A stretch of 32,131 nt of DNA from Microscilla marina ATCC 23134 (GTDB lineage: Bacteria; Bacteroidota; Bacteroidia; Cytophagales; Microscillaceae): assembly GCF_000169175.1 (NCBI RefSeq), contig NZ_AAWS01000073.1, positions 1 to 32,131 of the forward strand, read 5' to 3'. Positions 14,254 to 22,396 of this stretch are shown piece by piece (position 1 is the stretch's first letter; every line of letters begins with the position of its first letter). Position numbers and translations under genes: made by a program. Under the pieces are notes generated by a model. It worked only from the letters and a program-made list of their open reading frames with translations, ran no database searches and was not told the DNA's origin.

Positions 14254-15399
14254 TTGGAGATTATTATTACTGTAATTCTTACAATTTATGCTTTTTTTGC
14301 GGCATATTTGACTTTTGGTTGGATAAAAATTCCTTTTTTTCGTATCCAGGCAAACCCTATGAGTTTTCACGAAACATCTTGCGTGTTGTCGGTGGTGATA
14401 GTGGTACGCAACGAAGCCGAAAACATCCTGGCTTTGTTGCAGGATTTGAGTGCCCAAACCTTGACCAAAGACTTGTTTGAGGTAATCATAGTAAACGATC
14501 ACTCTACCGACCAGACCGTGGCCTTGGTAGAAGCGTATGCTGGGCAAGCAGATTTTCGCCTTCAGTTGTTGCATTTGCACCAAAATGAAGTAGAAGCGTC
14601 TCCCAAAAAAGCGGGTATTCATAAGGCAATTCAGGCAGCACAGGGTACCTATGTGGTTACTACCGATGGTGACTGTAGAGTATTGCCTGGGTGGTTGCAA
14701 GTGTACTATACGTTTTATCAACAATATGCCGCACAACTCGTCAGTGGGGCGGTTACCTTTGCTCCAGCCAACCATTTGTTTGCCCAAGTACAAGTAGTAG
14801 AGTTTGCCAGTTTGATAGGCTCTGGAGCGGCTTCGCTACAGCTGGGTAACCCCAATATGTGCAATGGAGCAAACCTTTCATACAGTAAAGCTGCTTTTGA
14901 GGCAGTAGGTGGTTTTGCTGGTACCGAACACCTGGCCTCAGGTGATGATGAATTTTTGATGCACAAAATTGCCCAAAAGTATCCCCAAGGTATCTATTTT
15001 GTCAAACACCCCCAAAGTATCGTCAGTACACGCCCGGTACCTACCTTAAACAAATTTTTTCATCAGCGTAAAAGGTGGGCGAGTAAATGGAGCTTTTACA
15101 AGGATTATAAAGTCAAAATGCTCGCTTTTTTTATCTTTCTTTGTAATTTTGGTTTATTGTTCGCTTTTTTGGCGTACCTTTTTGGAGGATATTCTGCAAA
15201 TGCGTTTTTGACACAAATAAGCATCAAATGCATAGTTGAATTTATCTTTTTAAGTTTAGTGCTAAACTATCTCAAAAAAAGAAAGTTTATTTGGTGGATA
15301 CCTATAGTTCAAGCCATTTATCCTTTATATGTTGTTTTTTTTGGCTTATTGGCTCAACACAAGGGAGCTTATGACTGGAAAGGAAGAAAATTGAGTTAG
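14254..15399 (+). CDS. Membrane glycosyltransferase, family 2
   Basis: A 381-residue inner-membrane GT2 enzyme. An N-terminal transmembrane segment (residues 2-22) precedes the GT-A domain. This contains VVIVVRNEAENI, the nucleotide-binding NDHSTDQT, TTDGDCRVLP (DxD-type metal site), the acceptor-side ASGDDEFLM (ED-like motif) and HQRKRWASKW (QxxRW). Three C-terminal transmembrane segments follow, at about 285-310, 318-338 and 347-368. This layout is typical of enzymes that polymerise or transfer sugars to lipid carriers. The only workable start is TTG at 14254, because a stop lies in frame just upstream. It resembles the GT2 at 19011-20159 in order and motifs, so the two are paralogs flanking the permease/phosphatase/deacetylase genes. 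Confidence 0.88.
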   Translation: MEIIITVILTIYAFFAAYLTFGWIKIPFFRIQANPMSFHETSCVLSVVIVVRNEAENILALLQDLSAQTLTKDLFEVIIVNDHSTDQTVALVEAYAGQADFRLQLLHLHQNEVEASPKKAGIHKAIQAAQGTYVVTTDGDCRVLPGWLQVYYTFYQQYAAQLVSGAVTFAPANHLFAQVQVVEFASLIGSGAASLQLGNPNMCNGANLSYSKAAFEAVGGFAGTEHLASGDDEFLMHKIAQKYPQGIYFVKHPQSIVSTRPVPTLNKFFHQRKRWASKWSFYKDYKVKMLAFFIFLCNFGLLFAFLAYLFGGYSANAFLTQISIKCIVEFIFLSLVLNYLKKRKFIWWIPIVQAIYPLYVVFFGLLAQHKGAYDWKGRKLS

Positions 15400-15457
15400 C
15401 AAAACGCGAAAAAGAAAGAGTTTGAATAAAACAAAATACCTGTTTGATGGAGTAGGC

Positions 15458-15465
15458 TATTTTTG
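15458..15465 (+). promoter_or_regulatory. Possible Bacteroidota -7 element (TATTTTTG) upstream of the permease
   Basis: TATTTTTG fits the Bacteroidota -7 consensus TAnnTTTG, 129 bases before the permease ATG. No TTTG -33 box stands at the usual 19-21 base spacing, so this is weak. Confidence 0.25.
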
Positions 15466-15593
15466 TAGTTTTACTTAGAATAAAGCACCACGAGTAGTAC
15501 ACAAAACTTACTATTCAACCATTACCAGATAAGATTGCCTCAGTTATTTTACATTGTATATTACTACTAAAAAAGGCAATCGTTTGCATTGTT

Positions 15594-17081
15594 ATGGCAA
15601 AAAAGAATACAGAAAATAAAAGAAACAAAAAGACCAAAAAGTTGAAAAACCTGATACTATCAGGTAAAAAACAACAGCAGTTAAAGACACCTTACTATTA
15701 CGTCAAAAAACGACTCTTTGCCAATATTCCGGCAGTGTTTGGAATGATTGTAATTTGTATAGCAGTGGTCATTGCGTTGTTGGGGTATTCTATTATGCCA
15801 GACAACACACCCAACGCCAACGACAGGGTAGACCAGATCAAACAACAACCCCCAGGTTTTAGAGCCCGCATGCTCAAAATCAGAAAAGACCGCGCAGTAA
15901 AACAGCACAATTTTTTTTATAAACTACTCTTTGGGCAAGAAAGCGATTATCGCATTATACCCCTTGCTGATACTTCGTATCAGTTGTTGCCACCTCAAAT
16001 AAAAGCATTAGAGGCAAAGTTGCCTGCCAACTTGATAGACAGTTTGAAGAACAAACCCAAAATAATCTCTTTTTTGCGCCCCAAGGCTGATTTTGACAAT
16101 ATGTTAAGAAAAATCATAGGCGATCAAAACACCGACAAATACTTGGGTACCATTATCAAACAAGCCAATCAGGTGTTGCCCTATCAGATAGATGGTGTAA
16201 GTTTAACTTACCTAGAGTTTGGAGGTATTAAATCATCAACGATACAGTTAGTAGATGTTGTGCATAGTATTTCTACAGCCAAAGATATCAAAGTAAGTGG
16301 TAACCGGGTGACTTATTATGATCTAAAAGACCGGGCAAGAATGACTACAGCGGAAGAGTTAAAACAAAACTTTGTCAAGCATAACCTAGAGTATCGCACC
16401 TTTATTTTGGGTACCGATCATACCGGGCGCGACATGCTCAGTCGTTTGTTGTTTGGGGTGCGTATTTCGTTGGGTATAGGCTTGGTATCAGTAGCTATCT
16501 CATTGATGGTAGGGCTCACATTAGGTTCGCTGGCTGGTTTTTTTGGAGGGATGGTTGACAGTGTCATCATGTGGTTTATGACCGTAGTATGGTCTATTCC
16601 GGGCATTATGTTGGTAATAGCCATTAGCCTTGCCTTGCAAAGTCGTGGGGTGTGGGTGGCCTTTGTAGCTGTAGGGCTCACTACCTGGGTAGAAATAGCC
16701 CGTGTGGTAAGAGGGCAAATATTATCTGTAAAAGAAAAATTATATATAGAAGCAGCCCGTGCTTTGGGAATGCGTAGCTTGCGTATTATACGGGTACACA
16801 TCTGGCCAAATATCATTGGACCTTTGATCGTAATTATTACTTCTAATTTTGCTTCAGCAATACTAATAGAAGCTGGTTTGAGTTTTTTAGGTTTAGGGGT
16901 AGCGCCTCCTATGCCTTCGTGGGGAATTATGGTGGCCGATGGTTTCAGGCTTATGACTACGCCCGGTGGTTTTTATCTGGTGTTTTTCCCAAGCTTTTGT
17001 ATCAGCCTAATGGTGTTGGCGTTTAATTTGTTTGGTAATGGACTACGTGACGCTTTCGACCCTAAAACGATAACTCGGTGA
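15594..17081 (+). CDS. OppC/DppC-type ABC transporter permease with large extracytoplasmic insert
   Basis: A 495-residue inner-membrane permease. A lysine-rich cytoplasmic N-terminus (residues 1-40) leads to one transmembrane segment (46-68). A soluble region of about 200 residues (75-270) follows before the standard BPD_transp_1 domain. That domain begins at GTDHTGRDMLSRLLFGVRISLGIG and contains several membrane segments and the EAA loop IEAARALGMRSLRIIRVHIWPN, which docks the ATPase, then GLSFLGLGVAPPMPSWG. OppC/DppC proteins are usually near 300 residues; the insert between TM1 and TM2 accounts for the difference. Partner permease, ATPase and binding protein are absent from the window. The stop overlaps a GTG preceding the SpoIIE gene, so co-translation is likely. 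Confidence 0.9.
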   Translation: MAKKNTENKRNKKTKKLKNLILSGKKQQQLKTPYYYVKKRLFANIPAVFGMIVICIAVVIALLGYSIMPDNTPNANDRVDQIKQQPPGFRARMLKIRKDRAVKQHNFFYKLLFGQESDYRIIPLADTSYQLLPPQIKALEAKLPANLIDSLKNKPKIISFLRPKADFDNMLRKIIGDQNTDKYLGTIIKQANQVLPYQIDGVSLTYLEFGGIKSSTIQLVDVVHSISTAKDIKVSGNRVTYYDLKDRARMTTAEELKQNFVKHNLEYRTFILGTDHTGRDMLSRLLFGVRISLGIGLVSVAISLMVGLTLGSLAGFFGGMVDSVIMWFMTVVWSIPGIMLVIAISLALQSRGVWVAFVAVGLTTWVEIARVVRGQILSVKEKLYIEAARALGMRSLRIIRVHIWPNIIGPLIVIITSNFASAILIEAGLSFLGLGVAPPMPSWGIMVADGFRLMTTPGGFYLVFFPSFCISLMVLAFNLFGNGLRDAFDPKTITR

Positions 17082-17083
17082 GT

Positions 17084-18322
17084 ATGTATCAGAAGAAATT
17101 TCATTTGATTGAACTAGAGCTTAACTCGATTCTTGAGATTACTCAAGTAATTAATAACAATGCTCCGGAAGACTCTTTGTACAAAATGTACAAATTTACA
17201 CTTCAGGGTAATTTACAAGTAGAAAAGCTTGCCCTCTATGTTTTTGAAGATGATGACAACAAGTGGCAGTGCAAGGTAGACTTTGGTACCAATCTCGATT
17301 TTTCTAACATAGACCTGGAAGCGGAAGCCCTTTCCGACATTCGTGACATTTCTCCGGTAGACCATGTAGACTTTTCTACCGAATCTTTTAATGAGTTTGA
17401 TGTAATTATTCCGGTTTTTCATAAAGACAAGGTGCTTGCCTATGTGTTTCTTGATTCTAATGAAAGCGATTCAGAGCTAAATGATGTAGATACCCGCTTT
17501 GTGCAAACCTTGAGTAATATCATCATTGTGGCCATTGAAAATAAGAAGTTGGTGCGTAAGCAAATCAGACAGGAAACCTTTAAAAAAGAACTTGATATTG
17601 CCAAACAAGTGCAATCTATGCTTTTTCCTAAGTCGTTGCCCAAAACCAAATCTCTGCAGATTGAGGCTACCTATTTTCCTCACCATATAGTAGGGGGTGA
17701 CTATTACGATTACATTCCAGTGTCAGACGAAGAGTTTGTACTGTGTATTGCCGACGTATCGGGCAAGGGAGTGCCAGCAGCCCTGCTAATGTCTAACTTC
17801 CAGGCATCGTTGCGTACCCTTACCCGCCAAACGACTGATTTAAACGAAATCATTAGTGAGTTGAATAGCCTGATCTGGCAAAATGCCCAAGGTGATCATT
17901 TCATTACCTTTTTTATAGGGCTATACAATACAACTACCCGCCAGTTTAACTACATCAATGCGGGACACAATCCTGCGTTTTTGTTGTATAACAATGAAGC
18001 CCACCAACTACACAGCGGCACTACTATTTTAGGTATTTTTGATCCACTGCCTTTCATCAACCAAAAAAGTGTAGACAATATAGACGAGTTTCTGTTGTTT
18101 AGTTATACCGATGGTATTACAGAAACCTCTAACCCTGAAGGCGAAGAATATGGCATTGAACGTTTGATGGAGTTTATCACCAAAAACCGTGATATGGATG
18201 TAACTAAACTACACAATCAACTGATTCGAGAGATTCAGATGTTTAAACAAGAAAACCAGTACAGTGACGACATTACCATGTTATCTTGTCGCTATACCCA
18301 AGAAGAAGATGATGAAGGCTAA
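17084..18322 (+). CDS. GAF-SpoIIE (PP2C-type) serine phosphatase
   Basis: A cytoplasmic signalling phosphatase of about 412 residues. The N-terminal 160 residues look like a degenerate GAF sensor domain (LEITQVINNNAPEDSLYKMYKF; VIIPVFHKDKVLAYVFLDS; FVQTLSNIIIVAIENKKL). A coiled linker ending in ELDIAKQVQSMLFPKSLP joins it to the PP2C SpoIIE domain with the metal-binding segments VGGDYYDYIP and CIADVSGKGVPAALLMS, then FNYINAGHNP and the final YSDDITML. Such enzymes dephosphorylate anti-sigma antagonists or SiaC-like proteins. The ATG at 17084 is chosen; a GTG at 17078 would overlap the permease stop by 4 bases and add two residues. A SiaB-like kinase lies further along (29588), a plausible but unlinked opposite number. 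Confidence 0.9.
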   Translation: MYQKKFHLIELELNSILEITQVINNNAPEDSLYKMYKFTLQGNLQVEKLALYVFEDDDNKWQCKVDFGTNLDFSNIDLEAEALSDIRDISPVDHVDFSTESFNEFDVIIPVFHKDKVLAYVFLDSNESDSELNDVDTRFVQTLSNIIIVAIENKKLVRKQIRQETFKKELDIAKQVQSMLFPKSLPKTKSLQIEATYFPHHIVGGDYYDYIPVSDEEFVLCIADVSGKGVPAALLMSNFQASLRTLTRQTTDLNEIISELNSLIWQNAQGDHFITFFIGLYNTTTRQFNYINAGHNPAFLLYNNEAHQLHSGTTILGIFDPLPFINQKSVDNIDEFLLFSYTDGITETSNPEGEEYGIERLMEFITKNRDMDVTKLHNQLIREIQMFKQENQYSDDITMLSCRYTQEEDDEG

Positions 18323-18372
18323 ACTTTGTGGAAGGTAAGCTCTTCTTACAAAGGATGATTTAATACAATAAT

Positions 18373-19014
18373 ATGCGTTTTTTTAAAACTGCCTGGTGGG
18401 TACGCCAAATGTTTCCTCAGTATACCTGGAAAATAGACACTCAACAACCCACTATTTACCTCACCTTCGACGATGGACCTATTCCAGAGGTAACCGAATA
18501 TGTGCTGGATCAACTCAAGCAATACCAGGCAAAAGCCACGTTCTTTTGCGTGGGCGACAATGTTCGAAAACACCCCGATATTTATCAACAAGTGGTTGTC
18601 CACGGACACCGCACAGGTAACCATACTTACCACCATCTCAACGGATGGAAGACCGAAGACGAGGAATACTTGACCAATATAGAGCAGTGTTATCAAATTA
18701 TGAATGCTGCCAGCCATTCGCCCCATAAACCCTTATTTCGCCCACCTTATGGTAAAGTAAAGCGTAGCCAAATGAAGTCCCTTGTTACCCGTTATCAGGT
18801 CATTATGTGGGATGTGCTCACCTATGACTTTGACTCCACCCTTGAGCCTGAGGTGTGTTTGCAAAAAGCGATAGGCTATACCACTCCTGGTTCTATTGTG
18901 GTTTTTCACGACAGTGTAAAGTCTATTGACAAACTACGGTATGTGCTGCCTCGCTACTTGGCACACTTTGCCGAACAAGGCTTTGGTTTTGAGGCGATTG
19001 GAGATGAAACATGA
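18373..19014 (+). CDS. Polysaccharide deacetylase (NodB homology domain)
   Basis: A 213-residue carbohydrate esterase family 4 enzyme that removes N-acetyl groups from sugar polymers such as peptidoglycan or chitin-like glycans. The five signature motifs are present: TFDDGPIPE (catalytic base and metal Asp), the metal histidines in GNHTYHH, RPPYGKVK, WDVLTYDFD, and the final SIVVFHDS. There is no clear signal peptide, which is common in shorter NodB proteins; MRFFKTAWWV might act as a membrane-associated N-terminus. It starts 50 bases after the SpoIIE phosphatase and overlaps the next glycosyltransferase gene by 4 bases (ATGA), so these two are translationally coupled and probably act on the same glycan. 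Confidence 0.92.
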   Translation: MRFFKTAWWVRQMFPQYTWKIDTQQPTIYLTFDDGPIPEVTEYVLDQLKQYQAKATFFCVGDNVRKHPDIYQQVVVHGHRTGNHTYHHLNGWKTEDEEYLTNIEQCYQIMNAASHSPHKPLFRPPYGKVKRSQMKSLVTRYQVIMWDVLTYDFDSTLEPEVCLQKAIGYTTPGSIVVFHDSVKSIDKLRYVLPRYLAHFAEQGFGFEAIGDET

Positions 19015-20159
19015 TGGCTGTAAATATTGAAATAATAAAAACCCCACCTACCATCGTTTACCTACTCATTCCCTTAGTTATTTACCTCTTGTTCCAGGCT
19101 GGTCTGTTGGTGGGGTTGCTTGGGCACAAAGACTTGTTTAAGGTAACAGAGAGCAAACCCACGTCTCAAGTGACCATTATGATAGCTGCCCGCAACGAAG
19201 CCACCAATATCTTGCGTTGCCTGCAGGCATTACAAGCGCTTGATTATCCCAAAAGTCAGTTACAAATACTTATTGGCAACGACCACTCTACTGATGCTAC
19301 CGCCCAAATCATCCAAGACTTTATTGCCGACAAACCCCACTTCCAATTGATAAACATCGAGCAAAACTTGGGCAAGGCAAAGGGCAAAGCAAATGTGTTG
19401 GCACATTTGGCGCAAGTAGCCCAAGGCGAATGGTGGTTGGTGACCGATGCTGACATTGTGGTGCCTGAGGGTTGGGTACAGGCAATGTTAGCGGCTTTGC
19501 AAAGCAAGGTTTCGGGTAAGCAAGTAGGCATTGTGACTGGGTTTACGCTGGTGCAGGGCAAACGCTTGTTTGATAAGTTTCAGGCCATAGACTGGGCTTA
19601 TTCGCTGGGATTGATCAAGGTTTGGAGCAATTGGGGCATTCCAGTCACGGCCATGGGCAACAATATGGGAATATGCCCGGCAGCTTATCGCAAAACAGGG
19701 GGCTACGAACAAATTCCTTTTTCTATTACCGAAGATTTTGCCTTGTTTCAGGCAGTTGTAGCGCAAGGCTATGCTTTCAAAAATATGATTCATCCTGATA
19801 TGACCGCCTTGTCTGAGCCAGTGTCTACTGTCAGCGCCTGGCTGCATCAACGCAAGCGTTGGATGTCGGGCGCTTTGCAAGCGCCTTGGTTTTTATCCTT
19901 ATTTTTTGGTTTGCATAGTAGTTTTTGGCTCCTTTTATTGGGTTTAGGTTGGTTTTCGCCCTTTTGGGCCATGGGTTTGGCAGGAGTTAAGTTGTTGATT
20001 CAGTGTGGGTTTATTACTATTACATTACAACGGGCAAAACAAACTCATCTGGTTGTTTATCTGGCATTGTTTGAAGTATACCATGTGACATTTACCTGGC
20101 TCATGGCAGTGTTTTACTTTTTACCTGTCAAGGTATGGTGGAAGGGGAGAAAATATTAG
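19011..20159 (+). CDS. Membrane glycosyltransferase, family 2 (paralog of 14254-15399)
   Basis: A 382-residue inner-membrane GT2 enzyme. It has an N-terminal transmembrane helix (residues 14-36) and a GT-A domain with IMIAARNEATNIL, LIGNDHSTDAT, VTDADIVVPEGW (DxD site), ITEDFALFQ (ED motif) and HQRKRWMSGAL (QxxRW). Two to three C-terminal transmembrane segments follow (about 288-312, 318-340 and 348-370). Motif order and spacing match the gene at 14254. The start ATG overlaps the deacetylase stop (ATGA); a second ATG follows directly, so the start is uncertain by one codon. Coupling to a NodB deacetylase suggests synthesis of an N-acetylated polysaccharide that is then partly deacetylated, as in poly-N-acetylglucosamine pathways, but this is inference. 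Its last 32 bases overlap the convergent gene at 20128. Confidence 0.88.
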   Translation: MMAVNIEIIKTPPTIVYLLIPLVIYLLFQAGLLVGLLGHKDLFKVTESKPTSQVTIMIAARNEATNILRCLQALQALDYPKSQLQILIGNDHSTDATAQIIQDFIADKPHFQLINIEQNLGKAKGKANVLAHLAQVAQGEWWLVTDADIVVPEGWVQAMLAALQSKVSGKQVGIVTGFTLVQGKRLFDKFQAIDWAYSLGLIKVWSNWGIPVTAMGNNMGICPAAYRKTGGYEQIPFSITEDFALFQAVVAQGYAFKNMIHPDMTALSEPVSTVSAWLHQRKRWMSGALQAPWFLSLFFGLHSSFWLLLLGLGWFSPFWAMGLAGVKLLIQCGFITITLQRAKQTHLVVYLALFEVYHVTFTWLMAVFYFLPVKVWWKGRKY

Positions 20160-20871
20160 TCTTTGTTTTGTTGCTGATGCAATTCCCTGAGTTTGCCAGC
20201 ATTCGATTGCCACACCCCCGGTTTTGCTTGCTGGAGCCATCAGATACCCCTACTTTCATTGTTTTGCCAAAAACAAATTCATTGCGCATTTTTCTTAGGT
20301 TGTGAGCACCCGCCGCAATGTCAAAGTGGGCATCTATCATGTAGTAGTTGGTTTTATGTTTCAACGACTTGGCGTTCCAGTGATTGGTGTACTTGATTTT
20401 GACCCGGTTCTCCGAATAAATCGTGACCGTAGTTTGGTGTCGGCTTTGATCACAAACAGCCAGTGCTGCATCTACTATAGCCACCTGTGGGGCTTGTGTC
20501 TCAAAAAAGCGAAGCCAGTGAGACCGTTGCCCAGAGGCTTGATTGGCTTGAGCAAACATTTTCTCAATAAAAGCCTCCTTACTCTGCAGAGAAGCGTATG
20601 TTTCATCTTGTGTATAGCATTGAACCCCAACAGTATAAATAACTCCAGTTTTTTCCTTCACCTTAAGTGTGGCTTCATAGCCGGTTTTCCATAGCTCTAT
20701 TGTCCAATCAGTCACAGTGATGCCCTGTTGAGCAAGCAACTGAACAAGTGCTTCTATGCGAAGTATTTTATTCTTTTGGGCATTTACTATGGAGTGTACT
20801 ATAGATTGGGCTGAACTATGCATATATAAGCAACAGAGTAAAATAAAAGTAAGGTACGGTGAGTATTTCAT
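20128..20871 (-). CDS. Secreted protein of unknown function
   Basis: A protein of about 247 residues beginning with a signal peptide (MKYSPYLTFILLCCLYMHSSAQ). The ATG at 20871 is preferred to the frame opening at 20925 for that reason. The mature part has a helical segment (IVHSIVNAQKNKILRIEALVQLL), then beta-type stretches such as WTIELWKTGYEATLKVKEKTGVIYTVGVQCY, and YSENRVKIKYTNHWNAKSLKHKTNYYMID. I recognise no family. The last 40 residues (CGNRMLANSGNCISNKTKTNIF) look unrelated to the fold and run into the end of the convergent glycosyltransferase gene by 32 bases, so the original C-terminus may have been lost and the frame extended. Confidence 0.6.
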   Translation of the reverse strand: MKYSPYLTFILLCCLYMHSSAQSIVHSIVNAQKNKILRIEALVQLLAQQGITVTDWTIELWKTGYEATLKVKEKTGVIYTVGVQCYTQDETYASLQSKEAFIEKMFAQANQASGQRSHWLRFFETQAPQVAIVDAALAVCDQSRHQTTVTIYSENRVKIKYTNHWNAKSLKHKTNYYMIDAHFDIAAGAHNLRKMRNEFVFGKTMKVGVSDGSSKQNRGCGNRMLANSGNCISNKTKTNIFSPSTIP

Positions 20872-20967
20872 TTTTTTACAAGTAGTTTGTTTCCTTCTTT
20901 GCAGCCAAATATTTAACTTACGCATTCCCTGCTTTTTTGATAATCAATCACTTGGTAAGTTTAACTA

Positions 20968-21579
20968 ATGCATAAAAACGAATATAGTAAGTATACTGAT
21001 GCACAAATTGTAGAGAAAATTAGCGCACACAACCAATCCGTTTTTGAATATGTGTTTAAACGCTACTATCAGGAGCTTTGCAACTTCGCCTTTATGTACC
21101 TTAAGGTAGAGCAATCATCGGAAGAAGTAGTACAAGAAACCTTCATTAATATTTGGGAAAAACGCCAAAAACTCAAAATACAATCTTCAATCAAAGCTTA
21201 CCTTTATACATCAGTCAAAAACCGTTCAATCAACTACCTGAAAAGCAAAGCTACCCAAGTTTCACAAAAATCACATTCTACCTCATCCGAAGAGCACCCC
21301 ATTCATATTGCCGAGAATGCCACTGTAGAAGAAGCCATGCACAATGCCGAACTTCAGCACGTGCTATCTCAGGCAATAGCAGCCTTACCCAAGCGATGCA
21401 GCGAGATTTTTACCTTGACCCGCATCGAGGGCTTGAGCTATCAACAAGTGGCAGATCAACTAGGTATTTCCAAAAAGACCGTAGAAGCCCAAATGGGCAT
21501 TGCCTTCAAAAAACTGCGCATTTTTATCAAACAACATTGGGAACTAATGATTGTGTGGGCATTGGTGTGGTATATCTAA
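20968..21579 (+). CDS. ECF-family RNA polymerase sigma factor
   Basis: A 203-residue sigma-70 family, group 4 (ECF) factor. Region 2 covers residues about 24-95 (VFEYVFKRYYQELCNFAFMYL; EEVVQETFINIWEKR; SIKAYLYTSVKNRSINYLK). Region 4 covers about 130-185 (LPKRCSEIFTLTRIEGLSYQQVADQLGISKKTVEAQMGIAFKKL), with a clear helix-turn-helix. A hydrophobic tail, WELMIVWALVWYI, ends the protein, as in many Bacteroidota ECF factors. These usually sit upstream of a FecR-type anti-sigma and a SusC/D or TonB receptor; here the next sequence is an IS200/IS605 remnant, so no anti-sigma gene is adjacent. Confidence 0.92.
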   Translation: MHKNEYSKYTDAQIVEKISAHNQSVFEYVFKRYYQELCNFAFMYLKVEQSSEEVVQETFINIWEKRQKLKIQSSIKAYLYTSVKNRSINYLKSKATQVSQKSHSTSSEEHPIHIAENATVEEAMHNAELQHVLSQAIAALPKRCSEIFTLTRIEGLSYQQVADQLGISKKTVEAQMGIAFKKLRIFIKQHWELMIVWALVWYI

Positions 21580-21737
21580 ATCATGAACCGCAAGTGAAAC
21601 GTGTAGCGTAAGGCTATAACTAACAGCGAAATGTAAATAGTTAGCAACTTATATATGTCTTTTACGATAAATATTATTTGAAAGCCCACTGTCTTTAGTA
21701 TTGGGATGAAAAATAGTTGCCGAATGGCAAATGATGT

Positions 21738-22103
21738 TCAATCCTTTTTTTGGTTTTCAATATATTTTTTGATGGTTTTTTCTGAAATATGCCCTACCGA
21801 TTCCACATAATATGATCTAGTCCAAAGTGTTGGAAGTCTACTTTTTAGTTGGGGAAATTCTTGCCTCAAATGGCGACTGGTGTAGCCCTTAAGTTGCCCA
21901 ATAATGAAATGAGGAGCATCTACAGGCTTCGCTTTGATGAAAAGATTCACCTGGTCTGTGATAATCTCCATGGTTTGAATTTCAATGCCTAAATCTTTAG
22001 CCTTTGAAAGCAAAAGTTCTTTGAGCCTTTTTTGTATTTCCTGAGTCAGGACTTTCCTGCGATATTTTGGACACCAAATGATATGATAGCCAAGTTTGTA
22101 GAC
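21738..22103 (-). pseudogene. tnpA: IS200-type Y1 transposase TnpA remnant lacking its HUH histidines
   Basis: Homology to IS200/IS605 TnpA is recognisable from YKLGYHIIWCPKYRRKVLT, which lies upstream of the first ATG of the remaining frame, through GQLKGYTSRHLRQEFPQL to YYVESVGHISEKTIKKYIENQK, containing the catalytic Tyr. The active enzyme normally has a metal-binding His-hydrophobic-His motif (TDHVHLF). Here the equivalent reads TDQVNLF, so both histidines are replaced. The 5' end is cut off by the MITE at 22108-22329, and no in-frame ATG precedes the homology. About 121 residues remain of the usual 130-155. I infer it cannot transpose the element. Confidence 0.8.
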
Positions 22104-22105
22104 AC

Positions 22106-22331
22106 TAGTGCATTAGGTACTAAGTTACTCACATATTATTTGACAACTTTTGCCCCCTGACTTCCTCGTAAAAAAGTTAGATAGCTAAGGTTCCGATATG
22201 CATCGGAATTCAGAAAGCGAACTATCCGCCATTTTCACGACTCGTCAGAAAACAAAACCGAGCTTTTCGCGAGCTCAACGAAGTTAATTCATCCAAATTA
22301 ATAGGCAACTTATTTAATCCCTAATGCACTA
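22106..22331. mobile_element. 222-bp MITE with TA target duplication inside the IS element
   Basis: Terminal inverted repeats begin GTGCATTAGG at 22108 and end CCTAATGCAC at 22329, extending imperfectly inward (TACTAAGTTACTC against GATTAAATAAGTTGCC). TA flanks both sides (22106-22107 and 22330-22331), the target of Tc1/mariner and IS630-type transposases. There is no coding capacity. Inside is the palindrome TTCCGATATGCATCGGAA (22191-22208) and GAGCTCAACGAAGTTAATT, shared with other intergenic repeats in the window. Removing the element joins the flanks into a frame reading KTSVYKLGYH into tnpA. Confidence 0.7.
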
Positions 22332-22396
22332 GTTTTAGAGCTTTTCCAGCGTTTTTCCAGAGCTTAACTATAGTATTTAATTGCCATATAAATAAC

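Noticed and set aside
14209-14793. 194-residue minus-strand open frame
   Set aside because: It is a shadow of the glycosyltransferase gene, whose GT2 motifs are unmistakable.
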